Below, one piece after another: positions 50,749 through 62,276 of a DNA stretch of 64,000 bases. The stretch is taken from contig JARFJB010001980.1 in the NCBI GenBank assembly GCA_036346205.1, positions 69,501 through 133,500 of the forward strand, in the 5' to 3' direction. Source of the stretch: Vesta saturnalis (lineage: Eukaryota > Arthropoda > Insecta > Coleoptera > Lampyridae). The position numbers and the translations under genes are program-made. Every line of letters begins with the position of its first letter. The first letter of the stretch is position 1. The notes beneath the pieces were generated by a model. That model was not told the DNA's origin. It searched no databases and saw only the letters and a list, made by a program, of their open reading frames with translations.

Positions 50749-50943
50749 CCATTCGAGCTTGTGTTTATTCCCGGGACAAACTTTCATTTTGACAAAACTC
50801 AAGCTTTGTTGCTTTTAGGTAATACGACTCGAGCAAATAACAGAAGGTGATGTTATTTGTTCTCATCAATTACCATGCAACAAAGCTTTCGTTCGTTTCA
50901 AAATAAAAGTTTGTCCGAATAAACATAAGCTCTTATGGTATTA
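50749..50943. mobile_element. Small MITE nested in the repeat array
   Basis: A segment of about 195 bp with imperfect inverted repeats of about 70 bp: TACCATTCGAGCTTGTGTTT and GACAAACTTTCATTTTGA on the left, mirrored by AAACATAAGCTCTTATGGTA and TCAAAATAAAAGTTTGTC-like sequence on the right. It interrupts the roughly 130-bp repeat array, so it inserted later. Confidence 0.7.
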
Positions 50944-51110
50944 CCCCCGATAATTTGGTGCTGGTGTGTAACTCCAAAATGAAATTGTTTGCTTGCTCTT
51001 TACGAAAAATTTTTGGGCTTAAATGATACGAATATCACAGTAATCTTATAACCCTACATGGTATATCGGAAGGATACTTGGATTGGATACTATTCTGTTA
51101 CTACAAAAAA

Positions 51111-51113
<3 letters not shown>

Positions 51114-51158
<45 letters not shown>
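51114..51158. repeat. (TA)n microsatellite
   Basis: About 45 bp of perfect TA inside the second foldback-like element. Confidence 0.95.
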
Positions 51159-51159
<1 letters not shown>

Positions 51160-51160
<1 letters not shown>

Positions 51161-53189
51161 TAACATTTTTCGCACTTTCAAATTTAAACGGTGTTAATGT
51201 ACAAACACATTTTAGTCATATCAATGATAATATAAAAATGTCATCATAGTCTGCAACTTCATTAGTACTGTTAATAAAATTGTGCAGTAATAAGTCACTG
51301 GAATAGTATTGTTAGCGTAAGTACATAAAAGAAAGGTGCAAAAATGTATAGAGTATCAACGTATACTTATATTTTTTTTAGGTTGTAATGTATAAATAAA
51401 CTAAAAACTTTTATTCGCTATAATATTATTTATTTATTTCAAAGAACCTATCTTTAAATTTATCATTCTACTTGACAAATTGAATTGATGATCATAACGT
51501 CAATGTGATTTCTCTGCCGGGTGTGTATAGCACTCTTGCAAATGATTTCATGTTTTCACTGTTGACAAATGCCGACAATTAAGTGGTTTAATCAGAAGAA
51601 AGGCAATTCCGTTTCCATTTATTTTATTTTGCATATTTTTCATGAATGAGAATGTTTCCAAGAACTGTGAATTTTCTTTGAAATAACATCATCTCCAAAA
51701 ATGATGACCACAATATAAATGTTATACGTATACTTAAAGTGAAAATTTCCGTTTTACTGGTTTATTGTGCGTTTTTAAATTGATCGTAAAGGTGCCACTT
51801 AGCATTTGCAACCGTAAACATAAGTGCAAAGTAATATTTGCATAATAAATCACCTGCACTGGCTACGTGTCCATAATAAAACAATACTTTATTTAAAACG
51901 AAGGGATTAGTAGCATTTAATTAACACCTTTTAAAATCCCCGTACTTGTGTTGCGCAACTCCTTTAGAAAATTTTGTCTGTGAACTTTGTGAGACCCCTG
52001 TTTGTCCTGTTGTGTTTGATGTATACATTTATAGTGACCCCGGTTTTGATTAAATTCCTTGCGATGTATAATGTTCTACAAGTGCAAACCTGTTTTTTGT
52101 GTGTAGTAGTAAACTGTTTCAAGTAATTCTTGGCTATCGTTAAATTTAAGTTTTGAATTTATGTTATTTATTGGTAAATATATTTACATTACGTTGGTGT
52201 AAGGTACGTAACGGCTTTTGGTTAAATTTTTGTATATATTACGTTTAATAGGGAAAGTCCCTGGCATTAAAGGATCCCCATGAATTAAAAAACACCCCAT
52301 GTGTTAATGAATTTCATATCGTTGTAACTGATGGTATAGGAAAGCGTAGTCAATGATGCCATGAAGTTAAAATATATAAAATGGCGTGCACGGTAATGCA
52401 ATATTATCTTGAAGAATTAAAAATGGAGATACCTTTGCTTTGTATCAATAACGCATGCTGTGGGTATGCCTGCTTTAGTAGTCTGGTCTACATTTCGTTT
52501 ATTTGTACCTTAATGAGGACAATTAGAAATTTCCTTATCGTACTGTGTGTTTATCATGTTGATAGGAAATGAAGTTCTCAAACTCCAGCTCGTTTCAAAC
52601 TAAAGTTAACACATTACAAATATAAATATTTTCTGAGATAAAAATATTTGAGTGCATAACCTTGTAACTGTAGTGTGTGTTGACATCGGTCGAGTAGACT
52701 TGATTGTTAAAGGTATACCGTATTGACCATGTTTCATTTTAAATTCTATGTAACAATAGGTAATACGTTTGTATAGTTGGTGTTGAATTAGAATTAGTTA
52801 ATATCGTAAAGTTTTACGAAGAGTACTGTGTTAGTTGGTTTCATGCTGAAATTGATCAGATATATATATATAACAACATTAATTGTTTTATTAAATACAC
52901 AAATAAACACAGCTCTTTAGTGTTATGCAGGTTACCTGTGGTATTAATGTACAACTTTCTCAATTTTTGTTGTATTTTAATTATTTAACCTATAAAATTG
53001 TGTGACGCCTAACGAACGCTTTAATGAGTATGGCTATGGAAATATGTCTCCCCCCCCTCACAACCTGATAAAATAAGATGTTAATCTACAGAAAGTTTCG
53101 CAAGTAATGTCCTTTCTGCAAACTGACCGCTTTAATGTTCAAATTCTAATCAATATATTTTTATTTGTCATGAGGATAACCAAATAGGA
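51160..53189. other. Loop region of the second foldback-like element, no gene
   Basis: About 2 kb of AT-rich DNA between the facing repeat arrays. The only sizable frame (52381-52572) is a Cys/Ile/Leu-rich product with no motif. Confidence 0.35.
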
Positions 53190-53835
53190 CCAGCTTATAA
53201 TATATCAATCGCTGATACCGTGGTTTTCATGATTTTCACAACGTTTTACCCCAAGAAGTGTATGAAGTACACGAGCTGCAAATTTAATTTTAGGACAGCA
53301 AAGCGAATGAGCACCAATTTATGGTATATCAATCACCATGATACCATGCCTTCTTGTAAGGTTTTCATGATTTTTATAACGTTTTCGACAAAAAATTTTA
53401 TGAAAAGTACGAGCAATAAATTTCATTTTAGGTAACAAAGTAGCGACAGACTGGCATGAAAGTATCGTGTATCAATAATCCTGATACCATGCTTATTTAT
53501 TAGGTTTTCGTGGTTTCCATGACTTTTAGCTCGAAAATTGTATAAGCAACAGATTTTATTTTAGAATAACCAAATAGCCACACAGCAACAAATTTCCGTT
53601 TAGTGTAGTAAAATAGCAACAAATTCTAGCCCATAAATGATTTTGATACAATTATTACCTAAGTACTTGTACGTTGGCTGTGTTAATTATATATTATATT
53701 AAACGCACTTTATATTATATTAAACGCACCAACATTTTTCTTGTTGTAATAAATTAGCACCAGATTAGCACCAAATTATGGTACAGGTTTTTACAACGAT
53801 TCTGCTGCAATGGCTGTGCTAGCTTTAGGTGCGCA

Positions 53836-54940
53836 CGGAGAACATAAAAAATATGGGTTATTATTTTTGTGGTATGTTCGATTTTATTGTGTGCATTATA
53901 AGTGTATCTATGGTCTCGTTTTAGTTAAGTTGATCAACCAACTTCCACAGTTTTTGTTTTTATAGCGCGACATTTCAGGCAAGATTTTTTTTTGCATTTA
54001 AGTCGGATTTGTCTCTGGTTTTTTTCAAGCAGTTGACTACTTTCGGATTTGACTTGGAATTTTTCACTTTATAACAAATAAACTTTTATAAGCAAAATAA
54101 TTTTTTTTTGCTTATAGTGGAAAAAAGATAATTTATAATAAATAAAATTTGAAAAAAAGATAAGTTGCCGCACGACTTAGAACAACGATGTGCATTACTT
54201 AACATACTGTAGATTGAGAACGCTTTTTTTATAGGTCGTAAAGGAATGCAGAGAGAATACCCATAGCTATAAGTCAGATATTCATAATCTAGGCCCCAAT
54301 CTTGTCTTAAATAATCAAAATACAACTAAAATGAGAAAGTTGTACTTCAGTACTACATGTAAACTTAGTAAATAACGCTACAGCTGTATTTATTTGTATA
54401 TTTAATAAATCAAAATGTTATCTGCTGATTAATTTAAGCGCAGAAGCAGAAGCAAATAAATGGTACTTAATAGTACTTAAGCTTTGGGCAAAGCTTTACG
54501 ATAGTAAACAAATTCTTAATCAATACATAAAAACTATACACAAGTTATAACCTATTTTTGCGTAAAATTATTTCAAAATCAAAGCTGATTGAAATTGAAT
54601 AGTTTGAATGTAATAACCTATGTCAACAAAATACCAATGAAGTAAGGTCATGCACTCAAATGTTTCTATCCTAGAAACTAGATTTAATTTAATGTTTGCA
54701 AATCAATGCGTGTAATTAGTCCACTTAATGAAAACTAATTTGCACAAAAAGAGAAGATTTACTTGCTTGTACGTTCAACACAGAGTTAACGACCTTACTG
54801 TCGATAACTTCATTGTTTAACAATACGATAAGGTATAACATAAATCTAAAGGTAACATAATTTCCAACAGTTTTCAATGGTGTAACGGTAAACGAAATGT
54901 ATTCTCGACACAAAGTAAGCAACAAAGCTATGGTGCAGCT
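53836..54940. other. AT-rich stretch, nothing recognised
   Basis: Short frames only. No repeat or motif of note. Confidence 0.4.
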
Positions 54941-54956
54941 ACTAAAACTGATATAA

Positions 54957-55103
54957 CTAAACAGCAAGTGTAGAGTCTTGCTTCCGTATTTAATGACACG
55001 AAAACGAAAGGCATCTTCAACTCTAACTTTTCTTTAACGTAACGTATTGCGTCCTCTAACATGCCATATGCACGACATGTTGAACAAGTGGCATCCGCAC
55101 CCA
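54957..55103 (-). CDS. Possible short coding segment or exon, unknown
   Basis: A 48-codon minus-strand frame from ATG 55103 reads MGADATCSTCRAYGMLEDAI, then RYVKEKLELKMPFVFVSLNT, ending at TAG. Its amino-acid composition is balanced and unlike the surrounding AT-driven frames, and the local GC content is a little higher. It has no ORF partner or clear splice structure, although an AG lies just upstream. It could be an exon of an undetected host gene or chance. I do not recognise the product. Confidence 0.2.
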
Positions 55104-55320
55104 TGCTTCCTTCAACATGAAATCAAACCATACATATTCAATTTTCAAAGTACATAAAATTTTCTTAACGCACGGGAAGGATTTCTTAACAATCTGCCCG
55201 AGGGCAATAAGCTCATGTTGTTATCAGAAAATGACATGTGTAGATTGGTCTCAGTGGACATTGCTACTTATTGAATTACATAATCCTTACTAAATTACAT
55301 AATTGATGTGTTATAATACA

Positions 55321-56673
55321 TTATGTAAGCGACATATAATAATCTAACTGGCTAATGTTTATTATTAACATAAATCTGTCTTTTAAGTTAGAGGGTGTGA
55401 ACCCTCCTAGGCGTTTTGGAATATCACTTAGCACAAATACTTGGATTGCTAACGCATTTGCATGCACTAACAATCTAAACATCTTTGATTGGGATAATTG
55501 GTATGTCTCGTTGAAGCACTGCGTTGGACACATAGTAGGAAGCGTTGACAAGGGCCCTTACTACCTTGTTGTTGTTTTGGAATCTCTGCAATATTTCAAT
55601 AGTTACTGGCTGTGCCCCAGAGTTGTATTCCATATGCCCAAATGGTCTTCAGGGTGGCTTTGTATAATAGTATCTTGCTCCCTAGGGACAGTTGTGACTT
55701 AAGTCTAATGATCCAGTACATCTCGGGCAGTTTTAGTTCTAATTGTTTTCGCTTGGAAAAGATATGCTTTCTCCAGGTACGCTGCCGTACAGATGGATTC
55801 CAAGATATTTTGAATCTTCAGCCTGTGGGATTTGACGATTATTAGTCGTAACTGGTGTGTATGTTCCTGTTCGCGTTGTGAAGGTGACATGCACAGACTT
55901 AAATTCGTTGGTCTTGATCCGCCACTTCTTAAGCCAGTTTTGTATTTTATTGAGATTTACCTGCAAGCTCCTAGATGCTGCTGAAGGGTCTAAGGACTGC
56001 TGTGTCATTAGCAAATGTGGCTGTTCTTGTTAGCCTTGTTGTAGGTAAATCTGCGGTGTAGAGTAGACACAGTGTTAGGCCTAAAACGTTGCCTTGCGGG
56101 ACACCAGATTGAATAGCCAGAAGGTGCGAATATTCATTACTTTGTTTAACAAGTAAGTGTCTGTCACTGAGATACGATTTAAGAAGTAAGAAGTGAGGAA
56201 GTGGCAGGTACTTTTTCAACTTGTATTGAAGCCCAGTGAGCCATACCTTATCAAAGGCTTGAGATGTATTCAGAAATACTGTAAAACAGTGTCTTTTTGC
56301 ATCTAGGTCTCGGTTTATTTTGTTAACTGGCCTATGAACTTGCTCTATTCTGGAATAGGATGTTGTTTATCCAGAATTGCTTTTAGTCTCTATATGTATA
56401 CTCTTTCAAAAACCTTTGATAACACTGGCAAGAGACCTATTGGTCTTTATGAGCTAGTTTCGTCCGGTTTTTTCCTGGTTTTAGTGTCATGATGATTTGA
56501 GACACTTTGCACGTGCTAGGGAAACAGAGTCGAAGTATAGCATTGTAAATAAACGTTATTAATTCAAGACAACATGCAGGTAATTCCTGCAACAATCTGG
56601 CAGTGGTTAAGTCATAGCCAGGCACTTTCTTGGTTTTAGTTTGAGACCTGATTGTTTTAGTTACATCTTTCAT
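55321..56673 (-). pseudogene. Jockey-type LINE reverse transcriptase relic
   Basis: Read on the minus strand from 56673: TKTKKVPGYDLTTARLLQEL, NAILRLCFPSTCKVSQI and KPGKN, then (other frame) RPIGLLPVLSKVFERV, VFLNTSQAFDKVW, LLLKSYLSDRHLLVKQ, SGVPQGNVLG, LYTADLPTT and ATFANDTAVL, then WLKKWRIKTNEFKSVHVTFT and SKYLGIHLYG. The order and words are those of Jockey-clade RTs. Two catalytic positions are changed: the motif A aspartate reads Asn (VFLN) and the FADD box reads FAND, both consistent with G-to-A changes. Several stops and frameshifts are present. The C-terminal part reaches about 55321. Confidence 0.85.
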
Positions 56674-56735
56674 TGTTGTATTGTTACAAAGATAGCGAAA
56701 TATCTTGAAATCCATCTGGACAGGCGGCTCACACT
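56674..56735 (+). pseudogene. Inverted fragment of a Jockey RT C-terminal region
   Basis: The plus strand reads TKIAKYLEIHLDRRLTLRHT, the Jockey motif normally found downstream of the RT active site. It is in opposite orientation to, and directly abutting, the start of the minus-strand relic. The related motif of that relic lies near 55800. The octamer microsatellite follows within about 20 bp. Confidence 0.65.
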
Positions 56736-56756
56736 CAGACATACATACACACAGAA

Positions 56757-57652
56757 ACACAGACACATAGACACACAGACACACAGACACACAGACACAC
56801 AGACACACAGACACACAGACACACAGACACACAGACACACAGACACACAGACACACAGACACACAGACACACAGACACACAGACACAGACACACAGACAC
56901 ACAGACACACAGACACACAGACACACAGACACACAGACACACAGACACACAGACACACAGACACACAGACACACAGACACACAGACACACAGACACACAG
57001 ACACACAGACACACAGACACACAGACACACAGACACACAGACACACAGACACAGACACACAGACACACAGACACACAGACACACAGACACACAGACACAC
57101 AGACACACAGACACACAGACACACAGACACACAGACACACAGACACACAGACACACAGACACACAGACACACACGACACACAGACACACAGACACACAGA
57201 CACAAACAGACACACAGACACACAGACACACAGACACACAGACACACAGACACACAGACACACAGACACACACAGACACACAGACACACAGACACACAGA
57301 CACACAGACACACAGACACACAGACACACAGACACACAGACACACAGACACACAGACACACAGACACACAGACACACAGACACACAGACACACAGACACA
57401 CAGACACACAGACACACAGACACACAGACACACAGACACACAGACACACAGACACACAGACACACAGACACACAGACACACAGACACAGACAACAGACAC
57501 ACAGACACACAGACACACAGCACACAGACACACAGACACACAGACACACAGACACACAGACACACAGACACACAGACACACAGACACACAGACACACAGA
57601 CACACAGACACACAGACACACAGACACACAGACACACAGACATACAGACACA
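56757..57652. repeat. Octamer microsatellite (ACACACAG)n
   Basis: About 0.9 kb of highly regular 8-bp units with occasional 2-bp or single-base slips (for example near 56885, 57050, 57175, 57200, 57490 and 57520). The array produces spurious repeat proteins in all frames: His-Thr-Asp-Thr-Gln on the plus strand and Val-Cys-Leu-Cys on the minus strand. Confidence 0.97.
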
Positions 57653-57654
57653 CT

Positions 57655-60277
57655 GGCACTCAGACATACAAATACACAGCACACGAACACTCGCGCACAC
57701 ACACGCTTTAGCAGTAGTCTAGAATAAGCGATAATGAAAAATTTTTTTTTCCTACATATGTATGTGTAGATTGTAAGTTGGGGATTGTGGTATTCTGTTG
57801 AAATTTGAACACCCTGTAACTAGCAGATGCGTTATTTTACGACCACGGTTTACTGAAACTTTCTTGGGCGAAATGACTTATAGTACCATATTTTGAAGAT
57901 ATGCTGTATCAGGCAATGCAAGGAACATTAAATAGTTGTATAAATTATCTTGTCGTTGAAGTTGTTTCTTTTACAATGGTTCTCTGATTTGGTTAATGAG
58001 ATTCAATATGATAACGTTTTCTGGTCACTTTTGTGACATTTTATTGTACTACAAGCTGCACATAAATTAGGAGTAATTACAATTGTATCTAATAATTATT
58101 CTTGTTTGACTTAAACCTAAAATTATCAATTGACCTTATTTTTATTGATTAGTGTGGGTGAACAGATTTTGATAAGTACCTATACGAAGCCTTAGCTTTC
58201 ACATTTCAAACACTAAAGATATGCCAGTCTTCTCCTTTTAATACTATTTATTACTACCAGCAATTGGTAGATAATTGCAAAATAAGAAAACGGAAATTCC
58301 CTAATATCGATCAAGTAATTTGGCGTTACGTAACTAATACTTAATCTTCTTTTACAAGTTTTTATCAATTCCACAAAAATCAAGGTGCTCCAAAATAAAA
58401 CTCATTTCTGTTGCACAAGTTAATTAAAAAAGACATTATCAAAAAGGCTTAATTAAAGAATGTAATTAGTTTGGGGAATAATTCTGGAATTTATGAATTC
58501 AGTGCAATTTATACAACGAATGTGATGTAAATGTAGATACATACACATTTGAGGAATGCAATCTTCCATAAGTAAATTTAAAACTACATTTTTGCTTTAC
58601 GTTTGATATTTTTTTTTCTACAAAAATAAATCTTTTAAATATTTTATTTTGCACGTTAAACTTAAAAAATGCTTGACTAATGAAACTTACAATTCAGTAA
58701 ATATTTTCTTTCCCATGTAACTTAAAAAACTTTATAGCGTGCAGAAGTAAAAACTTTTAGAAATGTCCATATTTCAAGATTTTCTACTTAATTTGATCGA
58801 ATAATAATAAATCATTCTCAAACGTTCCTTTCTTGCCGCCAAAATCCGATGGTATTAGTAAAATTTCCTCTGTTTTAGTATAAAAGCTGCAACTAAATTT
58901 ATATACTATACATAATTTGCAAAATAAAAAGTTAGAAATTATTTTACGCGTTATGAAGTTGAACTTTCTGTATAACCGCATTGCCAGTAATGAATACTTG
59001 CTGCTGTATTTGCAAAATAGACTTTGCACACAAAAGCTCTTTTAGGTAGACGACTTGTACGTTTTTTTTTTACATTTAAAACACTTTTTCTGGGGGATTA
59101 CGTCTTTTATATAAGTTCAACAAAGTTTTCCAACAAGGCTGCAATATTAATAACTGGTAACGAATTTGACATAAATTCAAAATAAAAACATTCTACCTTT
59201 ATTTTCTCCAAAACGAAACTTTTCACTGATCTCTTTAAAATAGTAATTGAGGTTTTATTAAATTAGAATCACTCGTAAATTATTCCGTTCATAATATCTC
59301 TAGTATTGATTTAATGTAACTAACATCTGAATCAGACAATATGCGGTAACGGATAACTCACATAGATTCTAATAACCTGAAATTTGAAAGGTTTAAAGTA
59401 TCAGATCCTTATTAATTTACTAGCGAGCTTTATTTTTAGGCAGATTGCTAAAGTAATTTATGTGCGGAGGTTAGGGAAAGGGGTTGACATCTACTTTATG
59501 TACTTTGATATTACAATGTTTCAAAATTATTATACAATTTGCTTTTCCAGCCTTATATACCTTTTCAGCTACGTGATGTAATTTTAGCATGTTTAAGCTG
59601 CTTGTTTACTTGCGCTGCTCTTGATTACAAACGTGGAAAAGAAAATAATACAGCACATAGTTTAGTTTCTAAATTATTTTAATTATTTAAACGTTGGATA
59701 ATCTTGTAAACGAAGTTTAGACTAATTTCTTTGTTATGTTTTAGTCTTGCCATTTGTAAATAAGGTAGGAGTGAAAAGTACCTTTCCACTTATAGCACAC
59801 TTAAGTTTTCTACTTGAGTTTGCAAAAAAAAATTAATTACGTACTGTGAATTTTAATATCATCGCTGAAGAAGCGAGTTAGTGTACTGTGTTAATAATAA
59901 TTGTAATACTAATTACTACGTACGGGAATATATAGAATTTTTCCAACACTGCAGGAAAAATATATTGTTTCTTTGTGTATAACAATTATCTGTCATAATA
60001 AATTCAAGTATTGTTTTTGGTTGTGAATTAATGAGCACAGTTTTGGCAAACTTATTGTGAACTCAAAACAAGCTAAAGTTTTCTGAGCTACAGAACTAAT
60101 AAAAGCTTTTAAAACAACATTGGTATCACATAATTTGTTAGCTAAGCATTATTATCTCGCTAGTATTTATGTTTAATGTTTAATAACCAACTCTTGCTTT
60201 TTATTAATTTTCAATTAATATTTACTTTATTACAAAATGATTTTGAACTGCAAGTTGAAAGCTTCATATATTTTGGT

Positions 60278-60280
<3 letters not shown>
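57655..60280. other. AT-rich stretch, nothing recognised
   Basis: Frames of 65-81 codons occur but carry no motif. No transposon end was recognised before the TA array at 60282. Confidence 0.4.

Positions 60281-60281
<1 letters not shown>

Positions 60282-60352
<71 letters not shown>
60282..60352. repeat. (TA)n microsatellite, left flank of a mariner-like element
   Basis: About 71 bp of TA directly abutting the left inverted repeat at 60353. The array continues on the other side of the element (62224-62273), so the element appears to have inserted within a TA array. Confidence 0.9.
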
Positions 60353-60355
<3 letters not shown>

Positions 60356-62222
60356 GGTTTTCAAAGTTAAGTCAGCACTATTGCTATCTTCGTTATTATT
60401 GGTGCTACGAAGTCGGTTAAATGGGCAAAGAAGTAGCATTTTTTCCGCTCGTTGCGATGGTGAAATCAAAATGAAAATTGAACATCGTGTTCGCGAGTTA
60501 TCTCAAAAATTTCCATTTTTTTAAATGGCACACCCAGTATGAAATACCCTTATTCGATAGAAAATTAAATTCTGAACAAAAAAGTTCCTATGCCATTTTA
60601 CCCTAATGTTAAAAATGACAAAGTTATTGATCATTTATTGAATTCGTCAAGGTGGCTGGTATTACGTGAACAATATTTGTCATTTTCACAAATTTCATCA
60701 CAATTGATATGTCAAAGTGAAGTTTGCTAATAAAGAGTTAAGAGTTTGTGTTTTTTGAATAGAAAAATGCCTTTCACCCATTAAGAAAAGTGTGATATGT
60801 TAGAATGTTACATCGTTTGTCAAAAAAACAGCTATCGAGCGCGTGAGCGTTACAGTGATTTGTTTCCTACGCGACATTTGCCGGATAGAAGATACTTTTT
60901 GGTTTTGTATCGTAAATTTAGATCTAATTCGAGCGTATTTAAGAAATCTAGATCTAATAAACAATGTATAATTAGTGAAGAAACTGAAATTTATGTGTTA
61001 GCTTATTTTGAAGCACATCCCAACAACTCAATTAATGATTTAGTGCAAGAAAATGGACTATGTTTGGGTTCCATCCACAATATTCTAAAAAAGTATAAGT
61101 TTGTGCCGTATAAGTTCCGACCTACACAGAGACTAGTACCAGGAGATCAAGAAAGACGCGTTCAGTTTTGTCACTGGTTGATTAATCAAATGAGAACCAA
61201 TAATGATTTTTGGGGCTCAATTCTATGTAGTGACAAATCAACTTTTTCTAATAAGGGCATGTTCAACAGGAAAAACAGCCATTTTTGGAGTCAAGAAAAT
61301 CCGATGCCCTACCGATCTTGTAACCCGCAGAGACGCTTCAGTGTTAATGTTTGCTGCGGTGTAACTGGCTCGATAATTGTTGGTCCAGTATTTTATCAGG
61401 GTGCGTTAACTGGTGAGCGGTACGCCGAAATGTTGACTGCCACACTTCAAGACTTCTTGGATGATGTAAATTTAATGGATAGGCAGGACATTTATTTCCA
61501 ACAAGACGGAGCTCCTCCCCATAACGTTCGTTAGATAGATACAATATTAAACAATTTTTTTGATGACAGATATTTATCAACTAATGGGCCTATCCGTATG
61601 TCTCCTCGATCACCTGACATTACTCCAATGGATTTTTTCTTTTGGGGATATGTGAAGAGTGTGCTGTACAACAGGCGATATGATAACCTTGAGGATCTCC
61701 AGCAAAGCATCGTTCACGCCATCAATAATATTGATGGTAGACACATTGCTAAGGCTACTAAAAGTGTTTACAAGCGGGCCCAGAAATGCTTGGAGCTAGA
61801 GGGTGATGTTTTCGAGCATCTAATTTGAGTTTTGTTTTGTTTTGCTGTTCCTTATTATTGTTATCACTTAGAATAAAGAATCCTGTTTCAATTGTCTGAT
61901 ATTCTTTTCATTTTCTGCTCTATGGTAATACAGAAAAATAGTTGACACAGCCACCTTGATGAATTTGGTCATTTGTCATTTTTTACATTACGGTGAAATG
62001 TCATAGGAACTTATTCGTTCAGAATTTAATTTTCTATCGATTGGGGATATTGCATATTGGGTGTGCCATTTAAAAAAATGGAAATTTTTGACATAACTCG
62101 CGAACACGATGTTGAATTTTCATTTTGATTTTACCATCGTAACGAGCGGAAAAATGCTACTTCTTTTCGTAGCACCAATAATAACGAAGATAGCAATAGT
62201 GCCGACTTAACTTTGAAAACCC

Positions 62223-62223
<1 letters not shown>
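60353..62223 (+). mobile_element. DD41D mariner-like transposon with ~290-bp terminal inverted repeats
   Basis: A 1.87-kb element between two TA arrays. The left repeat (60353 to about 60655, CAGGGTTTTCAAAGTTAAGT...) and right repeat (about 61938-62223) match over nearly 290 bp. The left one carries a 17-18 bp insertion near 60413. Both contain a subterminal TTTAAATGGCACACCCA word. Between them lies one transposase gene. The catalytic spacing (41 residues between the second and third Asp) matches the DD41D (rosa-like) group within Tc1/mariner. That placement is by spacing and general resemblance only. Confidence 0.9.
60767..61828 (+). pseudogene. DD41D mariner-like transposase with two in-frame stops
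   Basis: The reading frame can be followed from ATG 60767 to the stop after 61828 without a frameshift, interrupted only by TAA at 60782-60784 and TAG at 61532-61534. The N-terminus (EKCDMLECYIVCQKNSYRAR, then RHLPDRRYF) is the helix-turn-helix domain usual in large insect mariner-like proteins. The catalytic residues are present: Asp at 61232 (LCSDKSTF), Asp at 61505 (QQDGAPPH) and Asp at 61631 (TPMDFFFWGY), the last two separated by 41 residues. Length is about 353 codons, as expected. The protein would cut and paste the element at TA. Absence of frameshifts suggests recent inactivation; readthrough of both stops seems unlikely but is not excluded. Confidence 0.85.

Positions 62224-62273
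<50 letters not shown>
62224..62273. repeat. (TA)n microsatellite between two mariner-like elements
   Basis: A 50-bp TA array. The right end of one element abuts its left edge and the left end of the next element abuts its right edge. Confidence 0.95.

Positions 62274-62276
<3 letters not shown>

Larger units (their letters stand above)
48427..53834. mobile_element. Second foldback-like element with arrays of a ~130-bp repeat
   Basis: The ends are inverted copies starting GCACCTAAAG, then (C/A)TTAGTACAGCCATTGCAG-like sequence and ACCATAATTTGGTGCTAAT (48427-48520 against 53745-53834). A second block with GCCAACGTACAAGTAC (about 48580) is mirrored at about 53660. Inside, diverged copies of a roughly 130-bp unit (CATAATTTGGTGCTAATTTG ... 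AAAACGTTATG ... CATGGTATCAGGATGATTGA) run on the plus strand at about 49960-50540 and 50940-51060 and on the minus strand at about 53190-53640. The outer flanks show only weakly similar words (CAGAGAC and CGGAGAAC), so the target duplication is unresolved. No transposase was recognised. Confidence 0.65.

Noticed and set aside
56437..57711. ORFs of 321-421 codons with HTDTQ or VCLCV repeats
   Set aside because: Products of the (ACACACAG)n array. Only the short end of one frame is real transposon coding sequence (Jockey RT).
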